From positions 1 through 64,000 of the forward strand of contig DXGQ01000031.1 of NCBI GenBank assembly GCA_019113845.1: a DNA stretch of 64,000 nucleotides, written 5' to 3'. The position numbers and the translations under genes are program-made. Each line of letters starts with the position of its first letter. The stretch's first letter is position 1. Below the pieces are notes generated by a model. That model did no database searches, was not told the origin of the DNA, and was given only the letters and a program-made list of their open reading frames with translations. This DNA comes from Candidatus Anaerobutyricum avicola (GTDB taxonomy: Bacteria; Bacillota; Clostridia; Lachnospirales; Lachnospiraceae). This document shows positions 16,891-25,514 of this stretch, one piece after another.

Positions 16891-17649
16891 ATGGAGCAGA
16901 AGAAGAAAGTATTCAACGTGGTGGAGGACATGCTGAAGACCTCCTTTGGGGAGAAGGTACGCCAGAGGATGTTTGAGGAGCTGACGAATCAGGAGATCAT
17001 CGAGTTTTTAAAAAGTCAGACAGATCCTTTTAATTCTCTGATGGCGTATTATAAATGCGCGCTGATGGAGATTGAGACGAAGTTCCGGGTACTCAACGAG
17101 GAGTTTTCCCTGCAGCACGACCGCAATCCGATCGAGTCCATCAAGACGAGGCTGAAAAGCGTGGACAGCATTGTGGAGAAAATGCACAGAAAGAATATCC
17201 CGTTTTCTGCGAAGAACATAGAGGAGAACCTCACAGATATCGCGGGTGTCCGGGTCATCTGTTCCTTTCAGGAGGATATCTATTTTCTGGCCTCCTGCCT
17301 GCTTGGTCAGGACGACGTCTTCCTCATTGAGAAGAAGGATTACATTGCCAACCCGAAGCCAAACGGGTACCGGAGTCTGCATCTGATCGTGGAGACGCCG
17401 ATTTTTTTAGGTTCCCACAAAAAGATGATGAAGGTGGAAGTGCAGCTGCGCACGATCGCCATGGATTTCTGGGCGAGTCTGGAACACAAACTGAAATATA
17501 AAAAGAACCTGGAGATCGCACAGCTTACGAAGGATTTAAAGGAATGTGCCGACGAGAGCGCCGTCCTCGATGCCAAGATGGACGCTATTCGCAAACGGAT
17601 CGAGCAGCTGCAATATGAGACGGAGGAATCCACGGAGAAGAACGACTGA
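16891..17649 (+). CDS. Small alarmone synthetase (RelQ/YjbM-like GTP pyrophosphokinase)
   Basis: A 252-aa protein with a single RelA/SpoT synthetase domain and no HD hydrolase, TGS or ACT domain. Family landmarks are IESIKTRLKSVDSI, NLTDIAGVRVICSF, the ANPKPNGYRSLHL substrate segment and VEVQLRTIAMDFWASLEHKL. It transfers pyrophosphate from ATP to GDP or GTP to make (p)ppGpp. The C-terminal 60 residues are a charged coil. The nearest strong ribosome site (AAGGAG) is 17 bases upstream, so start strength looks low. It is divergent from the HExxH gene and followed by a Na/Ca exchanger gene. Confidence 0.9.
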   Translation: MEQKKKVFNVVEDMLKTSFGEKVRQRMFEELTNQEIIEFLKSQTDPFNSLMAYYKCALMEIETKFRVLNEEFSLQHDRNPIESIKTRLKSVDSIVEKMHRKNIPFSAKNIEENLTDIAGVRVICSFQEDIYFLASCLLGQDDVFLIEKKDYIANPKPNGYRSLHLIVETPIFLGSHKKMMKVEVQLRTIAMDFWASLEHKLKYKKNLEIAQLTKDLKECADESAVLDAKMDAIRKRIEQLQYETEESTEKND

Positions 17650-17755
17650 CAGGACAGAAAAACATTTTTGCGGAAGAAGAGATGTGAGTCAGAGATCATA
17701 TGAATATTTCGCAGAAAAAAGACATAGGTAAATGATATACGATGGAGGTCAACGT

Positions 17756-18697
17756 ATGATTTATGTGTCTTTTTTCGTGGGACTCCTGCTGATCTGCAAA
17801 GGAGGAGACTGGTTTGTGGATGCGGCTTCCGCCATCGCCCGGGCGCTGGGGATCCCGAAGTACATAGTCGGAGCGACGATAGTCAGTTTTGCCACCACCA
17901 TGCCGGAGATTCTCGTGTCGGTGGCAGCCGCTCTCAAAGGGAGCGCAGTCATGGCGATCGGAAATGCGGTTGGTTCCGTGTCCGCCAACACGGGTATCAT
18001 TCTTGGCGTCAGCCTTTTCTGTCTTCCGTCCGTGATCGACAGGAGAGAATATCTGACGAAAAATATCCTTTACCTGGGATGTCTGCTTCTCTTGTTCATA
18101 AGTTTCCGGGACCGGAGTTTTGATGCCGGAGACTGTTTGTTCCTCCTGGGCGGCGGGATACTGTTTCTCCTCATGAATGTGAAAAATGCCATGACGGGGC
18201 GGACAGAGCGGGAGCGTCTGCCCGGAGGAAAGAGGGCGCTTCCGGGACGTCTTTGTTTTTTTGCTCTGGGCGCTGCCTGCGTGGTCGTCGGTTCAGAGCT
18301 TCTCATTGACTCGGCCTGTGCGCTGGCCAGACAGTTTCAGATCTCGGAGGAGATCATTTCCGTCACCATCCTTGCCATGGGCACTTCCCTTCCGGAGTTT
18401 GTCACCACCATTACCGCTATTTTGAAGAAGGAATCCTCCCTGTCGGTGGGCAATATCGTGGGAGCTAACGTTATTGACACGGCATTTATCCTTCCCATCT
18501 GTACGCTGCTCACCGGGCAGCCTCTGTCTGTGGCGCCGCAGATGGCAGAGATCGATATGCCTATCTGTATCCTTCTGTCCGTAATGGCCCTGACACCGAT
18601 GCTGGTGCGGGGGCGAAGCAGACGGGTGGACGGAGCGGCAGTGTTTGCCGTCTATATGGTTTATTTTCTCATCATTACAAAAGGAGTATGGGGCTGA
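17756..18697 (+). CDS. Calcium/sodium (CaCA/YrbG-like) cation exchanger
   Basis: A 313-aa membrane protein with the duplicated alpha-repeat of cation/Ca2+ exchangers. Repeat one has VGATIVSFATTMPEI and GNAVGSVSANTGIILG; repeat two has ISVTILAMGTSLPEF and GNIVGANVIDTAFILP. About ten hydrophobic segments are present, split by a basic loop around residues 140-165. It would exchange Ca2+ or K+ for Na+ or H+ across the membrane. GGAGG at 17744-17748 sets the start at 17756. The coupling ion cannot be told from sequence alone. Confidence 0.88.
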   Translation: MIYVSFFVGLLLICKGGDWFVDAASAIARALGIPKYIVGATIVSFATTMPEILVSVAAALKGSAVMAIGNAVGSVSANTGIILGVSLFCLPSVIDRREYLTKNILYLGCLLLLFISFRDRSFDAGDCLFLLGGGILFLLMNVKNAMTGRTERERLPGGKRALPGRLCFFALGAACVVVGSELLIDSACALARQFQISEEIISVTILAMGTSLPEFVTTITAILKKESSLSVGNIVGANVIDTAFILPICTLLTGQPLSVAPQMAEIDMPICILLSVMALTPMLVRGRSRRVDGAAVFAVYMVYFLIITKGVWG

Positions 18698-18767
18698 CAG
18701 CCCGGGTGTCACAGAAAATAAATTTATAGATAAAACAGGGAAAGTTATGGAAAAAATGACTACAATA

Positions 18768-18776
18768 TGTTATAAT
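18768..18776 (+). promoter_or_regulatory. Extended -10 promoter for the superoxide reductase gene
   Basis: TGTTATAAT at 18768-18776 is a perfect extended -10 (TG-N-TATAAT). No good -35 is seen at 17 bases. The start codon lies 114 bases downstream. Confidence 0.4.
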
Positions 18777-18889
18777 GCATCTGTCAACAGGTATATTTAT
18801 AGATTTGTAAGAGAAACTATAAAGTGTATTTTGTCAGACGGCAGAAGACGGAGACATACTCCGCAAAAGAAAACAGGAGGGATAGAATC

Positions 18890-19264
18890 ATGAAACTGAA
18901 ATATTATATCTGTGAGAGCTGCGGCAACATCATCACAAAAGTAAAAGATTCCAAGGTGCCGGTTGTGTGCTGCGGACAGAAAATGAAAGAGATCGTACCG
19001 GGAACAACGGATGCAGCGGTTGAAAAACATGTACCGGTATACACCGTAGACGGCAATACGGTCAGCGTTCAGGTTGGTTCTGTAGAGCATCCAATGGTAG
19101 AAGAACACTACATTGAATGGATCGATGTTCAGACATCACAGGGATTCCAGCACAAGGTGCTGAATCCGGGAGACAAGCCGCAGGCATGTTTCGCTCTCTG
19201 TGCGGGAGAGACAGTGGAAGCTGTATACGCATACTGCAACCTGCACGGCCTGTGGAAAGCGTGA
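18890..19264 (+). CDS. Superoxide reductase (desulfoferrodoxin)
   Basis: A 124-aa two-iron protein. The desulforedoxin-type centre I is Cys8, Cys11, Cys27 and Cys28. Centre II has the expected ligands His47, His67, His73, Cys116 and His119, with Glu46 in the conserved EKHVP motif. It reduces superoxide to peroxide without making O2, using electrons usually supplied by rubredoxin, as in strict anaerobes. The start at 18890 is preceded by CAGGAGG. A strong terminator follows, so it is monocistronic. It pairs functionally with the rubrerythrin at 40306. Confidence 0.95.
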   Translation: MKLKYYICESCGNIITKVKDSKVPVVCCGQKMKEIVPGTTDAAVEKHVPVYTVDGNTVSVQVGSVEHPMVEEHYIEWIDVQTSQGFQHKVLNPGDKPQACFALCAGETVEAVYAYCNLHGLWKA

Positions 19265-19298
19265 GTTTTATTTTAGATCATTAAGGTAGAACGACGGG

Positions 19299-19350
19299 AC
19301 CGCCCCGCGGAGATATCCTTTTTACAGGGATATGCCGCAGGGCGGTTTTT
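19299..19350 (+). terminator. Terminator after the superoxide reductase gene
   Basis: ACCGCCCCGCGGAGATATCC and GGATATGCCGCAGGGCGGT form a long imperfect stem ending in TTTTT. Confidence 0.8.
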
Positions 19351-19419
19351 GCGTAAGGCAGCTGCCATGCCCGCAAGTGGCTGTTTGCAGGGAAAGAGCA
19401 TTGCTGAAAGGGGAATCTT

Positions 19420-20091
19420 ATGTTATTACAGAAGGAAAGAGAAGACGTGGTAAAATACTGCAGAATGCTCATCGAGCATGGCCTGACCAGGGGAACGGGC
19501 GGAAATATCAGTATCTTTAACCGGGAGGAGGGACTGTTTGCCATCAGCCCGAGTGGGATCGATTACTTTGAGACGGAGCCGGAGGATGTGGTGGTCATGA
19601 ATCTGAAGGACGAAGTGGTGGACGGGAAAAGAAAACCGTCCAGCGAACATGAACTGCACCGCATTTTCTATGTGAAAAGGGACGATATCAACGCGGTAGT
19701 ACATACGCATTCCGTGTACAGTACGGTTCTGGCAGTGCTCAGAGAAGAGCTGCCGGCGTCCAGCTATCTGGTCGCTTTTGCCGGAGGCCCAAATGTGCGC
19801 TGCGGAGAGTATGTATCTTTTGGAACGCCGGAGCTTGCAGAGGTCACCTTTGAGGCGATGAAGGACAGAAACGCGGCGCTGATGGCCAACCATGGTCTGA
19901 TCGCCGGAGGAAAGGATATCCTGAATGCATTTAATATTGCGGAGCAGATCGAAGGCTGCGCGGAGGTGTATGTCAAGGCGAGAGCCATCGGAACGCCGGT
20001 TCTTCTTTCTGACGCAGAGATGGAGAAAATGGTGGATGTGTTCAACAATTCCTATGGACAGAAAAAAGCAAAAAAGGATATGGATGTATAA
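19420..20091 (+). CDS. Class II aldolase (L-fuculose-phosphate aldolase-like)
   Basis: A 223-aa zinc-dependent class II aldolase/adducin-family protein. Glu76 in SSEHELH, His95 and His97 in VVHTHSVYS, and His158 in ANHGL are the metal ligands and catalytic acid. GTGGNISIF and ISPSGIDY are the phosphate-binding segments typical of fuculose-phosphate aldolases. It would split a sugar 1-phosphate into dihydroxyacetone phosphate and an aldehyde; the related L-ribulose-5-phosphate 4-epimerase fold cannot be wholly excluded. No fucose or rhamnose genes are adjacent. GAAAGGGGAA precedes the start. Confidence 0.85.
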   Translation: MLLQKEREDVVKYCRMLIEHGLTRGTGGNISIFNREEGLFAISPSGIDYFETEPEDVVVMNLKDEVVDGKRKPSSEHELHRIFYVKRDDINAVVHTHSVYSTVLAVLREELPASSYLVAFAGGPNVRCGEYVSFGTPELAEVTFEAMKDRNAALMANHGLIAGGKDILNAFNIAEQIEGCAEVYVKARAIGTPVLLSDAEMEKMVDVFNNSYGQKKAKKDMDV

Positions 20092-20098
20092 ATAAGAA

Positions 20099-20125
20099 TT
20101 AGCACTCGAGTATTGACATGGCTAA
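20099..20125 (+). promoter_or_regulatory. CIRCE-like HrcA operator overlapping the mecA promoter
   Basis: The CIRCE element is TTAGCACTC-N9-GAGTGCTAA. Here TTAGCACTC (20099-20107) is a perfect left half, followed by exactly nine bases and then CATGGCTAA (20117-20125), which keeps six of nine right-half bases. It overlaps the -35 hexamer at 20113-20118. Confidence 0.6.
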
Positions 20126-20140
20126 TAATTTTGCTATAAT
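20113..20140 (+). promoter_or_regulatory. Promoter of mecA
   Basis: TTGACA at 20113-20118, a 16-base spacer and TATAAT at 20135-20140: both hexamers match the consensus exactly. The start lies 22 bases downstream. Confidence 0.75.
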
Positions 20141-20162
20141 AAGGGGAGGAAGGAGGGATACG

Positions 20163-20954
20163 ATGTTTTTTTGGAAGATTGATGATGAGACGATACGCTG
20201 CCTGATCCACAAGGAGGAGATCAGCAATATGGGCTTTGACTTACAGGCGATCAGCACGGACAGCCGGCAGATGGAGGAGTTTCTGAATGCGATTGTCACA
20301 AGCTCGAAGAATTACATCGACTGGCATACGGAGAATGGTATACAGAATTACATCGCCAGATCCCTGCCTGCAGACCAGCTACTGGTGACCATAAGCTGTA
20401 CATTTCCAGACGTAGCCATTGACAGGGATCTGGATCAGATAAAGAAGATGACGACCGCTCTTAAAGATAAGATCACAGATGAGAGGCTGGCGAAGGTATA
20501 CGCCCTCTCCGGTGAGGAGAAGGAAAAAGCCTTTGAGGAGATATCCAGAGACCTGCAGGAGGTCTGTATGGGCAGAGTCGATGTGGATGAGGACAAAAAG
20601 ACGGAGGAGGGAACGGAAGCTGTTTCCGCACAGACGGAAGACGGAAAGCAAAAGACCGATTTTCCGCCGAGAAAACTGGTTTTCGGAGATTTCTCCCAAC
20701 TGGTCAGATTTTGTTCTCTGCTCGGAGAGAAAGCACATCTGTATTCCACGCTGTATAAGGCGGATGAGGAGTATGTGATGCTGGTTGACTTCTCCGATTG
20801 TGAGTCCGATGCCCAGGCGGTAGCCTTCATGATCACTGCGGAAGAATACGGAGGCAAGGCCGGAGAGCTGCGCTATGAGGAAGCGTATCTGGAGGAACAT
20901 GGACATCGGATGATAGATGGCAATGCCATTGAAGTATTAAGTGAGATGAGCTGA
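20163..20954 (+). CDS. mecA: MecA-family adaptor for ClpC
   Basis: A 263-aa adaptor-like protein. The N-terminal WKIDDETIRCLIHKEEIS segment matches the substrate-binding region of MecA, and the C-terminal half (FGDFSQLVRFC, LYSTLYKADEEYVMLVDF, AEEYGG) matches the ClpC-binding domain; the two are joined by an acidic, Glu/Lys-rich linker near 135-175. MecA delivers unfolded or regulatory proteins to the ClpCP protease. GGAGGAAGGAGG precedes the start. A CIRCE-like operator overlaps its promoter, suggesting heat-shock control. It is longer in the middle than B. subtilis MecA. Confidence 0.85.
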   Translation: MFFWKIDDETIRCLIHKEEISNMGFDLQAISTDSRQMEEFLNAIVTSSKNYIDWHTENGIQNYIARSLPADQLLVTISCTFPDVAIDRDLDQIKKMTTALKDKITDERLAKVYALSGEEKEKAFEEISRDLQEVCMGRVDVDEDKKTEEGTEAVSAQTEDGKQKTDFPPRKLVFGDFSQLVRFCSLLGEKAHLYSTLYKADEEYVMLVDFSDCESDAQAVAFMITAEEYGGKAGELRYEEAYLEEHGHRMIDGNAIEVLSEMS

Positions 20955-20964
20955 GAGTAAAGCG

Positions 20965-21007
20965 GGCTGCTAACGACAGAGAAAATTTGTCGGCGGCAGC
21001 CTTTCTT
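20965..21007 (+). terminator. Terminator after mecA
   Basis: GGCTGC plus CGACA pairs with TGTCG plus GGCAGCC, followed by TTTCTTT. Confidence 0.65.
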
Positions 21008-21071
21008 TGTGTAAAAATGCATGGTATGATAAATATCATGCAAATATAGAGACAGAAAAGAGGAATACCAG

Positions 21072-21977
21072 ATGGAATTATCAGAAGTCAGAAAAAATAT
21101 CGACCGGGTGGATGGTGAGATCCGCAGACTTTTTATGGAAAGGATGTCTCTGGCTGATCAGGTGGCCTGCATCAAGGCAAAGACGGAGGATGTTATCTAT
21201 AAACCGGACAGAGAAGAAGCCATAATCAGGAAACAGACGGAAGGGATGGACACCCGGTTGGTGCGGGAGTACACAGCGCTCATCAAGCGGATCATGGAAG
21301 TGAGCCGCAAGTATCAGTACGGCCGGACGATGGAGCTTCGGGACTGCTTTCCGTTCTCGTATAAAAAAAAGGCGGATACGGCGGGGAAACTCTGCATGGT
21401 CAAAGAGGAACTGTATCTCTGCATGGATCGCTCGAAAGATGATGTGCTCCTGGCAGATACCTATGAGGAGATGGGAGAGATGGTGCGAAGCGGCCGGGCA
21501 GACGCCGGCATGGGGATCATCGAGGAAGTCGGTGTGGGCGTGTCCGATGCGATGCATCAGCTTCTGTTGGATAAAGGACTGTATATCAACGGATGCCGCG
21601 TGCAGACGGAAAGGAGCGGGGCAGTGATGGAAAAAGATGGTTCCGGACGACAGCACCCTGTCCGCCGTAAGGTGATCACCTTTTCCCGCCAGCTGGTGGT
21701 CCTGCCGAAGCATAATCGCATCAGGATCATGTTTGAATGTCCAAACCACAGCGGCAGTCTGAGCAGCATTTTGTCGATGATCTCCGATTACGGCGTGAAT
21801 CTGACGGAGATTCATTCCCGGCCGTTTGAGGAAGGCGACACCTGGAATTACCGGTTCTTCGCGGAGCTGTCCGCGAATATGGACACGAAAGAAATCCGGG
21901 CGTTGCTCTACCAGCTCTCCCAGGAGACGCAAGAACTGCGAATCCTCGGAAGTTACCGGTGCGAGGGGGATTTTTAA
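21072..21977 (+). CDS. Chorismate mutase/ACT-domain protein with a reduced prephenate dehydratase part
   Basis: A 301-aa protein in P-protein (PheA) order but about 70 residues shorter than usual. Residues 1-85 (LSEVRKNIDRVDGEIRRLF, the MSLADQVACIKAK helix, then YKPDREEAII) are an AroQ-type chorismate mutase. Residues 90-205 match only part of a prephenate dehydratase, including DTYEEMGEMVRSGRADAGMG. Residues 210-295 (ECPNHSGSLSSILSMI, then YGVNLTEIHSRPF) are the phenylalanine-binding ACT domain. The TRF catalytic motif and GxxGSYS start of the dehydratase are missing, so dehydratase activity is doubtful. It may be a phenylalanine-responsive chorismate mutase. Confidence 0.72.
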   Translation: MELSEVRKNIDRVDGEIRRLFMERMSLADQVACIKAKTEDVIYKPDREEAIIRKQTEGMDTRLVREYTALIKRIMEVSRKYQYGRTMELRDCFPFSYKKKADTAGKLCMVKEELYLCMDRSKDDVLLADTYEEMGEMVRSGRADAGMGIIEEVGVGVSDAMHQLLLDKGLYINGCRVQTERSGAVMEKDGSGRQHPVRRKVITFSRQLVVLPKHNRIRIMFECPNHSGSLSSILSMISDYGVNLTEIHSRPFEEGDTWNYRFFAELSANMDTKEIRALLYQLSQETQELRILGSYRCEGDF

Positions 21978-22078
21978 CTTTCACAGAAATGGCAGGAAAT
22001 GCAAAATGACAGCCGGACAGGCGCCGCTTTGATAAGAAGACGGGGAGAGTCGGCGTAAGATAACGGGAGAGGAGAATT

Positions 22079-22783
22079 ATGGAAGAAAAAAAGTATTTTT
22101 TGGAGGAGAAAGGTTTTGACCGGGATGGGTATGACACCTGTCTGCGGCGGCTGCATTACGACGACCGGGATGTGGTCATGTACGAAAATATGCTGGCGTT
22201 TCTCTGGGAGTATGCGGTGCAGCCGGGATGCCTGGAAGATTATGAAGGTTTGCTGGAAGAATACAGCCGATGTAACAGGCAGATGATCGATAAATGTTTT
22301 TACCACCTGCCCCACGATCTCCCTTATGCCAATATACGCCGGGCGTATGAGAGTGTGGTCCAGCTGCTCCTGGGCCGGCTTGAAGAGGGGATGGCGCAGT
22401 TTGACGCTATCGGCGAGACAAACTTCCAGTACGATGGACGGGCGCCGAAGCTTCTGATGACGAAGCACGGCAAACGGTTTGTGCCGGTATCCAAGCTGTT
22501 CCTTCTCTATAATTATCACAAAGTGCTGGTGCGGATCGATAAGGAGAGGGCGAAGGCGTTCCGGGAAAAGTATTCCTTCGCATTCACCGTCTTTGGAGAT
22601 GAAGAGCATGCGGAGCATGACCGGTTTTTGCATGAACAGCTTACGGTACATGCCGACTGCATTTTTTATCCGGTTTTTGAGCGCATTTACAAAATGCCGT
22701 GGACTCCGCCGGATTTTTATATGTATTTTGAGGAAGATAAGAGTATCCCGCTGTCGAAGCTGGATTTTTTGGCGGGAACGTGA
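22079..22783 (+). CDS. Unrecognised 234-aa protein
   Basis: I do not recognise this gene. It is acidic and helical, with no signal peptide or membrane segment, and includes a conserved-looking DDRDVVMYENMLAFLWEYAV stretch and a hydrophobic-aromatic C-terminus (PWTPPDFYMYF). GGAGAGGAG lies just upstream of the start. It follows the chorismate mutase/ACT gene by about 100 bases and precedes metY, all on the plus strand, so co-transcription is possible. No catalytic motif is visible. Confidence 0.6.
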   Translation: MEEKKYFLEEKGFDRDGYDTCLRRLHYDDRDVVMYENMLAFLWEYAVQPGCLEDYEGLLEEYSRCNRQMIDKCFYHLPHDLPYANIRRAYESVVQLLLGRLEEGMAQFDAIGETNFQYDGRAPKLLMTKHGKRFVPVSKLFLLYNYHKVLVRIDKERAKAFREKYSFAFTVFGDEEHAEHDRFLHEQLTVHADCIFYPVFERIYKMPWTPPDFYMYFEEDKSIPLSKLDFLAGT

Positions 22784-22911
22784 TAGTATATTTTTCAGCG
22801 GCAAAAAATTCCTGTGACTGCTGCACGGATGAGAGAGCGGCAGGAAGGGAAAATGGATGGCGGTGAACACCGGATCCGGCGCCGACCAAGAGAGTGATAA
22901 GGAGGATAGAC

Positions 22912-24195
22912 ATGAAAGAATATTCATTAAATACGAAATGTGTGCAGGGAGGCTATACGCCGGGCAACGGGGAGCCTCGTCAGATTCCGATCATACAGAG
23001 CACGACGTATAAGTATGCGACCAGCGAGGACATGGGAAAGCTGTTTGACCTGGAAGAGGAGGGCTATTTTTATACCAGACTGCAGAATCCGACCAACGAT
23101 TATGTGGCAAAGAAGATCTGCGAACTGGAAGGCGGAACGGCAGCGATGCTGACTTCTTCCGGACAGGCAGCTTCTTTCTATTCGGTCTTTAATATCGCTT
23201 CCTGCGGGGATCATATCGTTTCTTCCGCCTCCATTTACGGTGGAACGTACAACCTCTTCGCCGTGACCATGAAGCGGATGGGCATTGAGTTTACCTTTGT
23301 GGACCCGGACTGCAGCGAGGAAGAGTTAAACGCGGCCTTCCGCCCGAACACCAAGGCAGTATTCGGAGAGACTATCGCCAATCCGGCGCTCACCGTGCTG
23401 GATATTGAGAAGTTTGCGAAAGCAGCGCACGCCCACGGAGTACCGCTGATCGTGGACAATACGTTCGCGACGCCGATCAACTGCCGTCCGTTTGAGTGGG
23501 GCGCGGATATCGTGACACATTCCACAACAAAATATATGGATGGCCATGGCGCCGGCGTCGGCGGCTGCATCGTGGACAGCGGAAAGTTTGACTGGACGAA
23601 ATATCCGGATAAATATCCGGGACTCTGCACACCGGATGACAGCTATCACGGTGTCATCTACACAGAGCGTTTCGGTCTGGAAGGCGCCTATATCACCAAG
23701 GCGACCGCACAGCTGATGCGAGATTTCGGTTCAATCCAGTCTCCGCAGAATGCGTTCCTCTTAAACCTGGGTCTGGAAAGTCTTCATGTGAGAGTAAAAC
23801 GGCATTGTGAAAATGCTATGGCAGTGGCACAGTTCTTAAAAGATCACGAGAAAGTTACTTATGTAAATTACTGTGGTCTGGAAGGAGACAAATACCATGA
23901 ACTGGCGAAGAAATACCTGCCAAATGGTTCCTGCGGCGTGGTAAGTTTTGGCGTGAAGGGCGGCAGAAAGGCTGCGGAGAATTTCATGAAACATCTGAAA
24001 CTGGGCGCGATCGAGACTCATGTGGCAGATGCGAGAACCTGCTGTCTCCATCCGGCGAGCGCAACGCATCGTCAGATGAACGACGCGGAACTGGAAGCGT
24101 GCGGCGTAAAACCGGATCTGATCCGTTACTCCTGCGGTATCGAAGATGCCGATGATCTGATCGCCGATCTGGCACAGGCGCTCGACCAGATTTAA
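22912..24195 (+). CDS. metY: O-acetylhomoserine aminocarboxypropyltransferase/cysteine synthase
   Basis: A 427-aa fold-type I PLP enzyme of the Cys/Met metabolism family. The PLP lysine is Lys207 in THSTTKYMDGHG; TSSGQAASFYSVF, SIYGGTYNLF, and CLHPASATHRQM are family segments. It makes homocysteine directly from O-acetylhomoserine and sulfide. Start 22912 has AAGGAGG at 22899-22905; an upstream in-frame ATG at 22894 lacks one. I see no S-box or T-box leader in the 128 bases upstream. Confidence 0.9.
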   Translation: MKEYSLNTKCVQGGYTPGNGEPRQIPIIQSTTYKYATSEDMGKLFDLEEEGYFYTRLQNPTNDYVAKKICELEGGTAAMLTSSGQAASFYSVFNIASCGDHIVSSASIYGGTYNLFAVTMKRMGIEFTFVDPDCSEEELNAAFRPNTKAVFGETIANPALTVLDIEKFAKAAHAHGVPLIVDNTFATPINCRPFEWGADIVTHSTTKYMDGHGAGVGGCIVDSGKFDWTKYPDKYPGLCTPDDSYHGVIYTERFGLEGAYITKATAQLMRDFGSIQSPQNAFLLNLGLESLHVRVKRHCENAMAVAQFLKDHEKVTYVNYCGLEGDKYHELAKKYLPNGSCGVVSFGVKGGRKAAENFMKHLKLGAIETHVADARTCCLHPASATHRQMNDAELEACGVKPDLIRYSCGIEDADDLIADLAQALDQI

Positions 24196-24248
24196 GAGAA
24201 TATCATGGCAGCGAAGTTCGGCATTGGACTTGTCTGACGTATTTTTCA

Positions 24249-24296
24249 GGAAAGATATCTTCCCCGGATACGGAGAGGAGATATCTTTCTTTTTTT
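24249..24296 (+). terminator. Terminator after metY
   Basis: GAAAGATATCT and AGATATCTTTC arms with a CCCCGGATACGGAGAGG loop, followed by a T run. Confidence 0.75.
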
Positions 24297-24311
24297 GTTG
24301 TTGGACTTATT

Positions 24312-24405
24312 GCGAACATATTTCCAGTATATAATACTTTCGTAACATATTTTTGAAAAATGAGACACAATAGAAAAATATGTGGCATAAAGCGAAAAAA
24401 ATATG
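24312..24405. promoter_or_regulatory. Repeated ACATATTT half-sites upstream of the glucosaminidase gene
   Basis: Two AACATATTT motifs (near 24314 and 24344) and two inverted AAAATATGT motifs (near 24375 and 24399) lie in the 95 bases before the gene. They could be operators; an AT-rich chance pattern is also possible. Confidence 0.3.
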
Positions 24406-24422
24406 TTGAAAGGAGAAATATT

Positions 24423-25460
24423 GTGAAGAAAAAATTAATGATAACTCTGCTGATGGTGATCATGGGCCTGGCATGGAAGGCAGTGCCGACGCAGGCGGCC
24501 AGGATTCCGGTCATCATTAACGGCAGAGCAGACAGTCTGAGAGGAACCATCATCAATGTGCGGTATAGCGGGGAGGATGTTTCCCTGGCATCGACAGCCG
24601 CCGAGGCGCCGTCAGTGAAGATTGGTTCCACCATCTATGTTCCCTGCCGGACACTTTTTTCCGATAACGGCATTCACGCCGTACATAGCCAGAATGGCAA
24701 TAAGGTGACCCTCCGCTATGGTGCGAGAAAGGTCGTTTTTTATGCCAACAAGAAATATGCGAGAGTGAACGGCACGAAGATGAACCTCAAAGTAAAGCCG
24801 TATTTTGTCACCTTCCAGGAGAGCAATGTGAGTGATCTTCTGGTGCCGGTGAATCAGGCGGCTTCTTTTTTTGGCCTGCAGTATTCGTATAACAGCGCGG
24901 CAAAAACAGTAACGCTGCAGGTTCGTCCGGGTATCTCTCAGACGGCGACACAGGCAAAAAGTATCGCAAAAGCAGATTTTATCGAAACCATTGGTCCGAT
25001 CGCCAGAGAAAATTATAAGCGCACTGGCATCCTCGCTTCCGTCACCATGGCGCAGGCGATACTGGAAAGTGGCTGGGGACAGTCTTCCCTGGCGAAGAAC
25101 GGCAACAATCTTTTTGGGATGAAAATGAACCTCTCCGGTAACACCTGGGGCGGTTCCGCCTGGGACAGCGTGAACTTTTATAAAAAAGGTACTTATGAGT
25201 ACGGTTCCGGCGGTCGTTACAGGATCACGGCGAAGTTCCGCAAGTACTCCTGTGTGGAAGACTCCGTGGAGGATCACTCCGCGTACCTTCTGAATGCCAG
25301 AAATGGCAGCCGGAGACGTTATGCGGGGCTGACCGGGACAAAGAGCTACAAAAAGCAGCTTAAGATCATAAAAAGAGGCGGCTACGCCACCTCCGGTTCC
25401 TATGTGAGTCAGCTTTCCCGCGTGATCCGCACTTACAATCTCACAAAATGGGATAAATAA
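24423..25460 (+). CDS. Secreted glucosaminidase with an N-terminal stalk domain
   Basis: A 345-aa exported cell-wall hydrolase. A signal peptide covers about residues 1-26 (MKKKLMITLLMVIM, TQAA). Residues 60-168 resemble the copper-amine-oxidase-like stalk domain. Residues 185-340 are a glucosaminidase (FlgJ/LytG type) domain with catalytic Glu215 in AQAILESGWGQSSL and the NNLFGMKM segment. It would cleave peptidoglycan glycan strands. The GTG start at 24423 follows AAAGGAG at 24410-24416. Confidence 0.87.
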   Translation: MKKKLMITLLMVIMGLAWKAVPTQAARIPVIINGRADSLRGTIINVRYSGEDVSLASTAAEAPSVKIGSTIYVPCRTLFSDNGIHAVHSQNGNKVTLRYGARKVVFYANKKYARVNGTKMNLKVKPYFVTFQESNVSDLLVPVNQAASFFGLQYSYNSAAKTVTLQVRPGISQTATQAKSIAKADFIETIGPIARENYKRTGILASVTMAQAILESGWGQSSLAKNGNNLFGMKMNLSGNTWGGSAWDSVNFYKKGTYEYGSGGRYRITAKFRKYSCVEDSVEDHSAYLLNARNGSRRRYAGLTGTKSYKKQLKIIKRGGYATSGSYVSQLSRVIRTYNLTKWDK

Positions 25461-25477
25461 CGAAGAAAAAGTACCAA

Positions 25478-25514
25478 AAGTACCGGAAGAGTATCTGTCA
25501 CTCTTCCGGTACTT
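25478..25514. terminator. Bidirectional terminator between the glucosaminidase and response regulator genes
   Basis: AAGTACCGGAAGAGT at 25478-25492 is exactly complementary to ACTCTTCCGGTACTT at 25500-25514. The right arm overlaps the last codons of the minus-strand response regulator. Confidence 0.7.

Noticed and set aside
22784..22911. Possible SAM or T-box riboswitch before metY
   Set aside because: No S-box core, T-box sequence or terminator/antiterminator pair is visible in these 128 bases.
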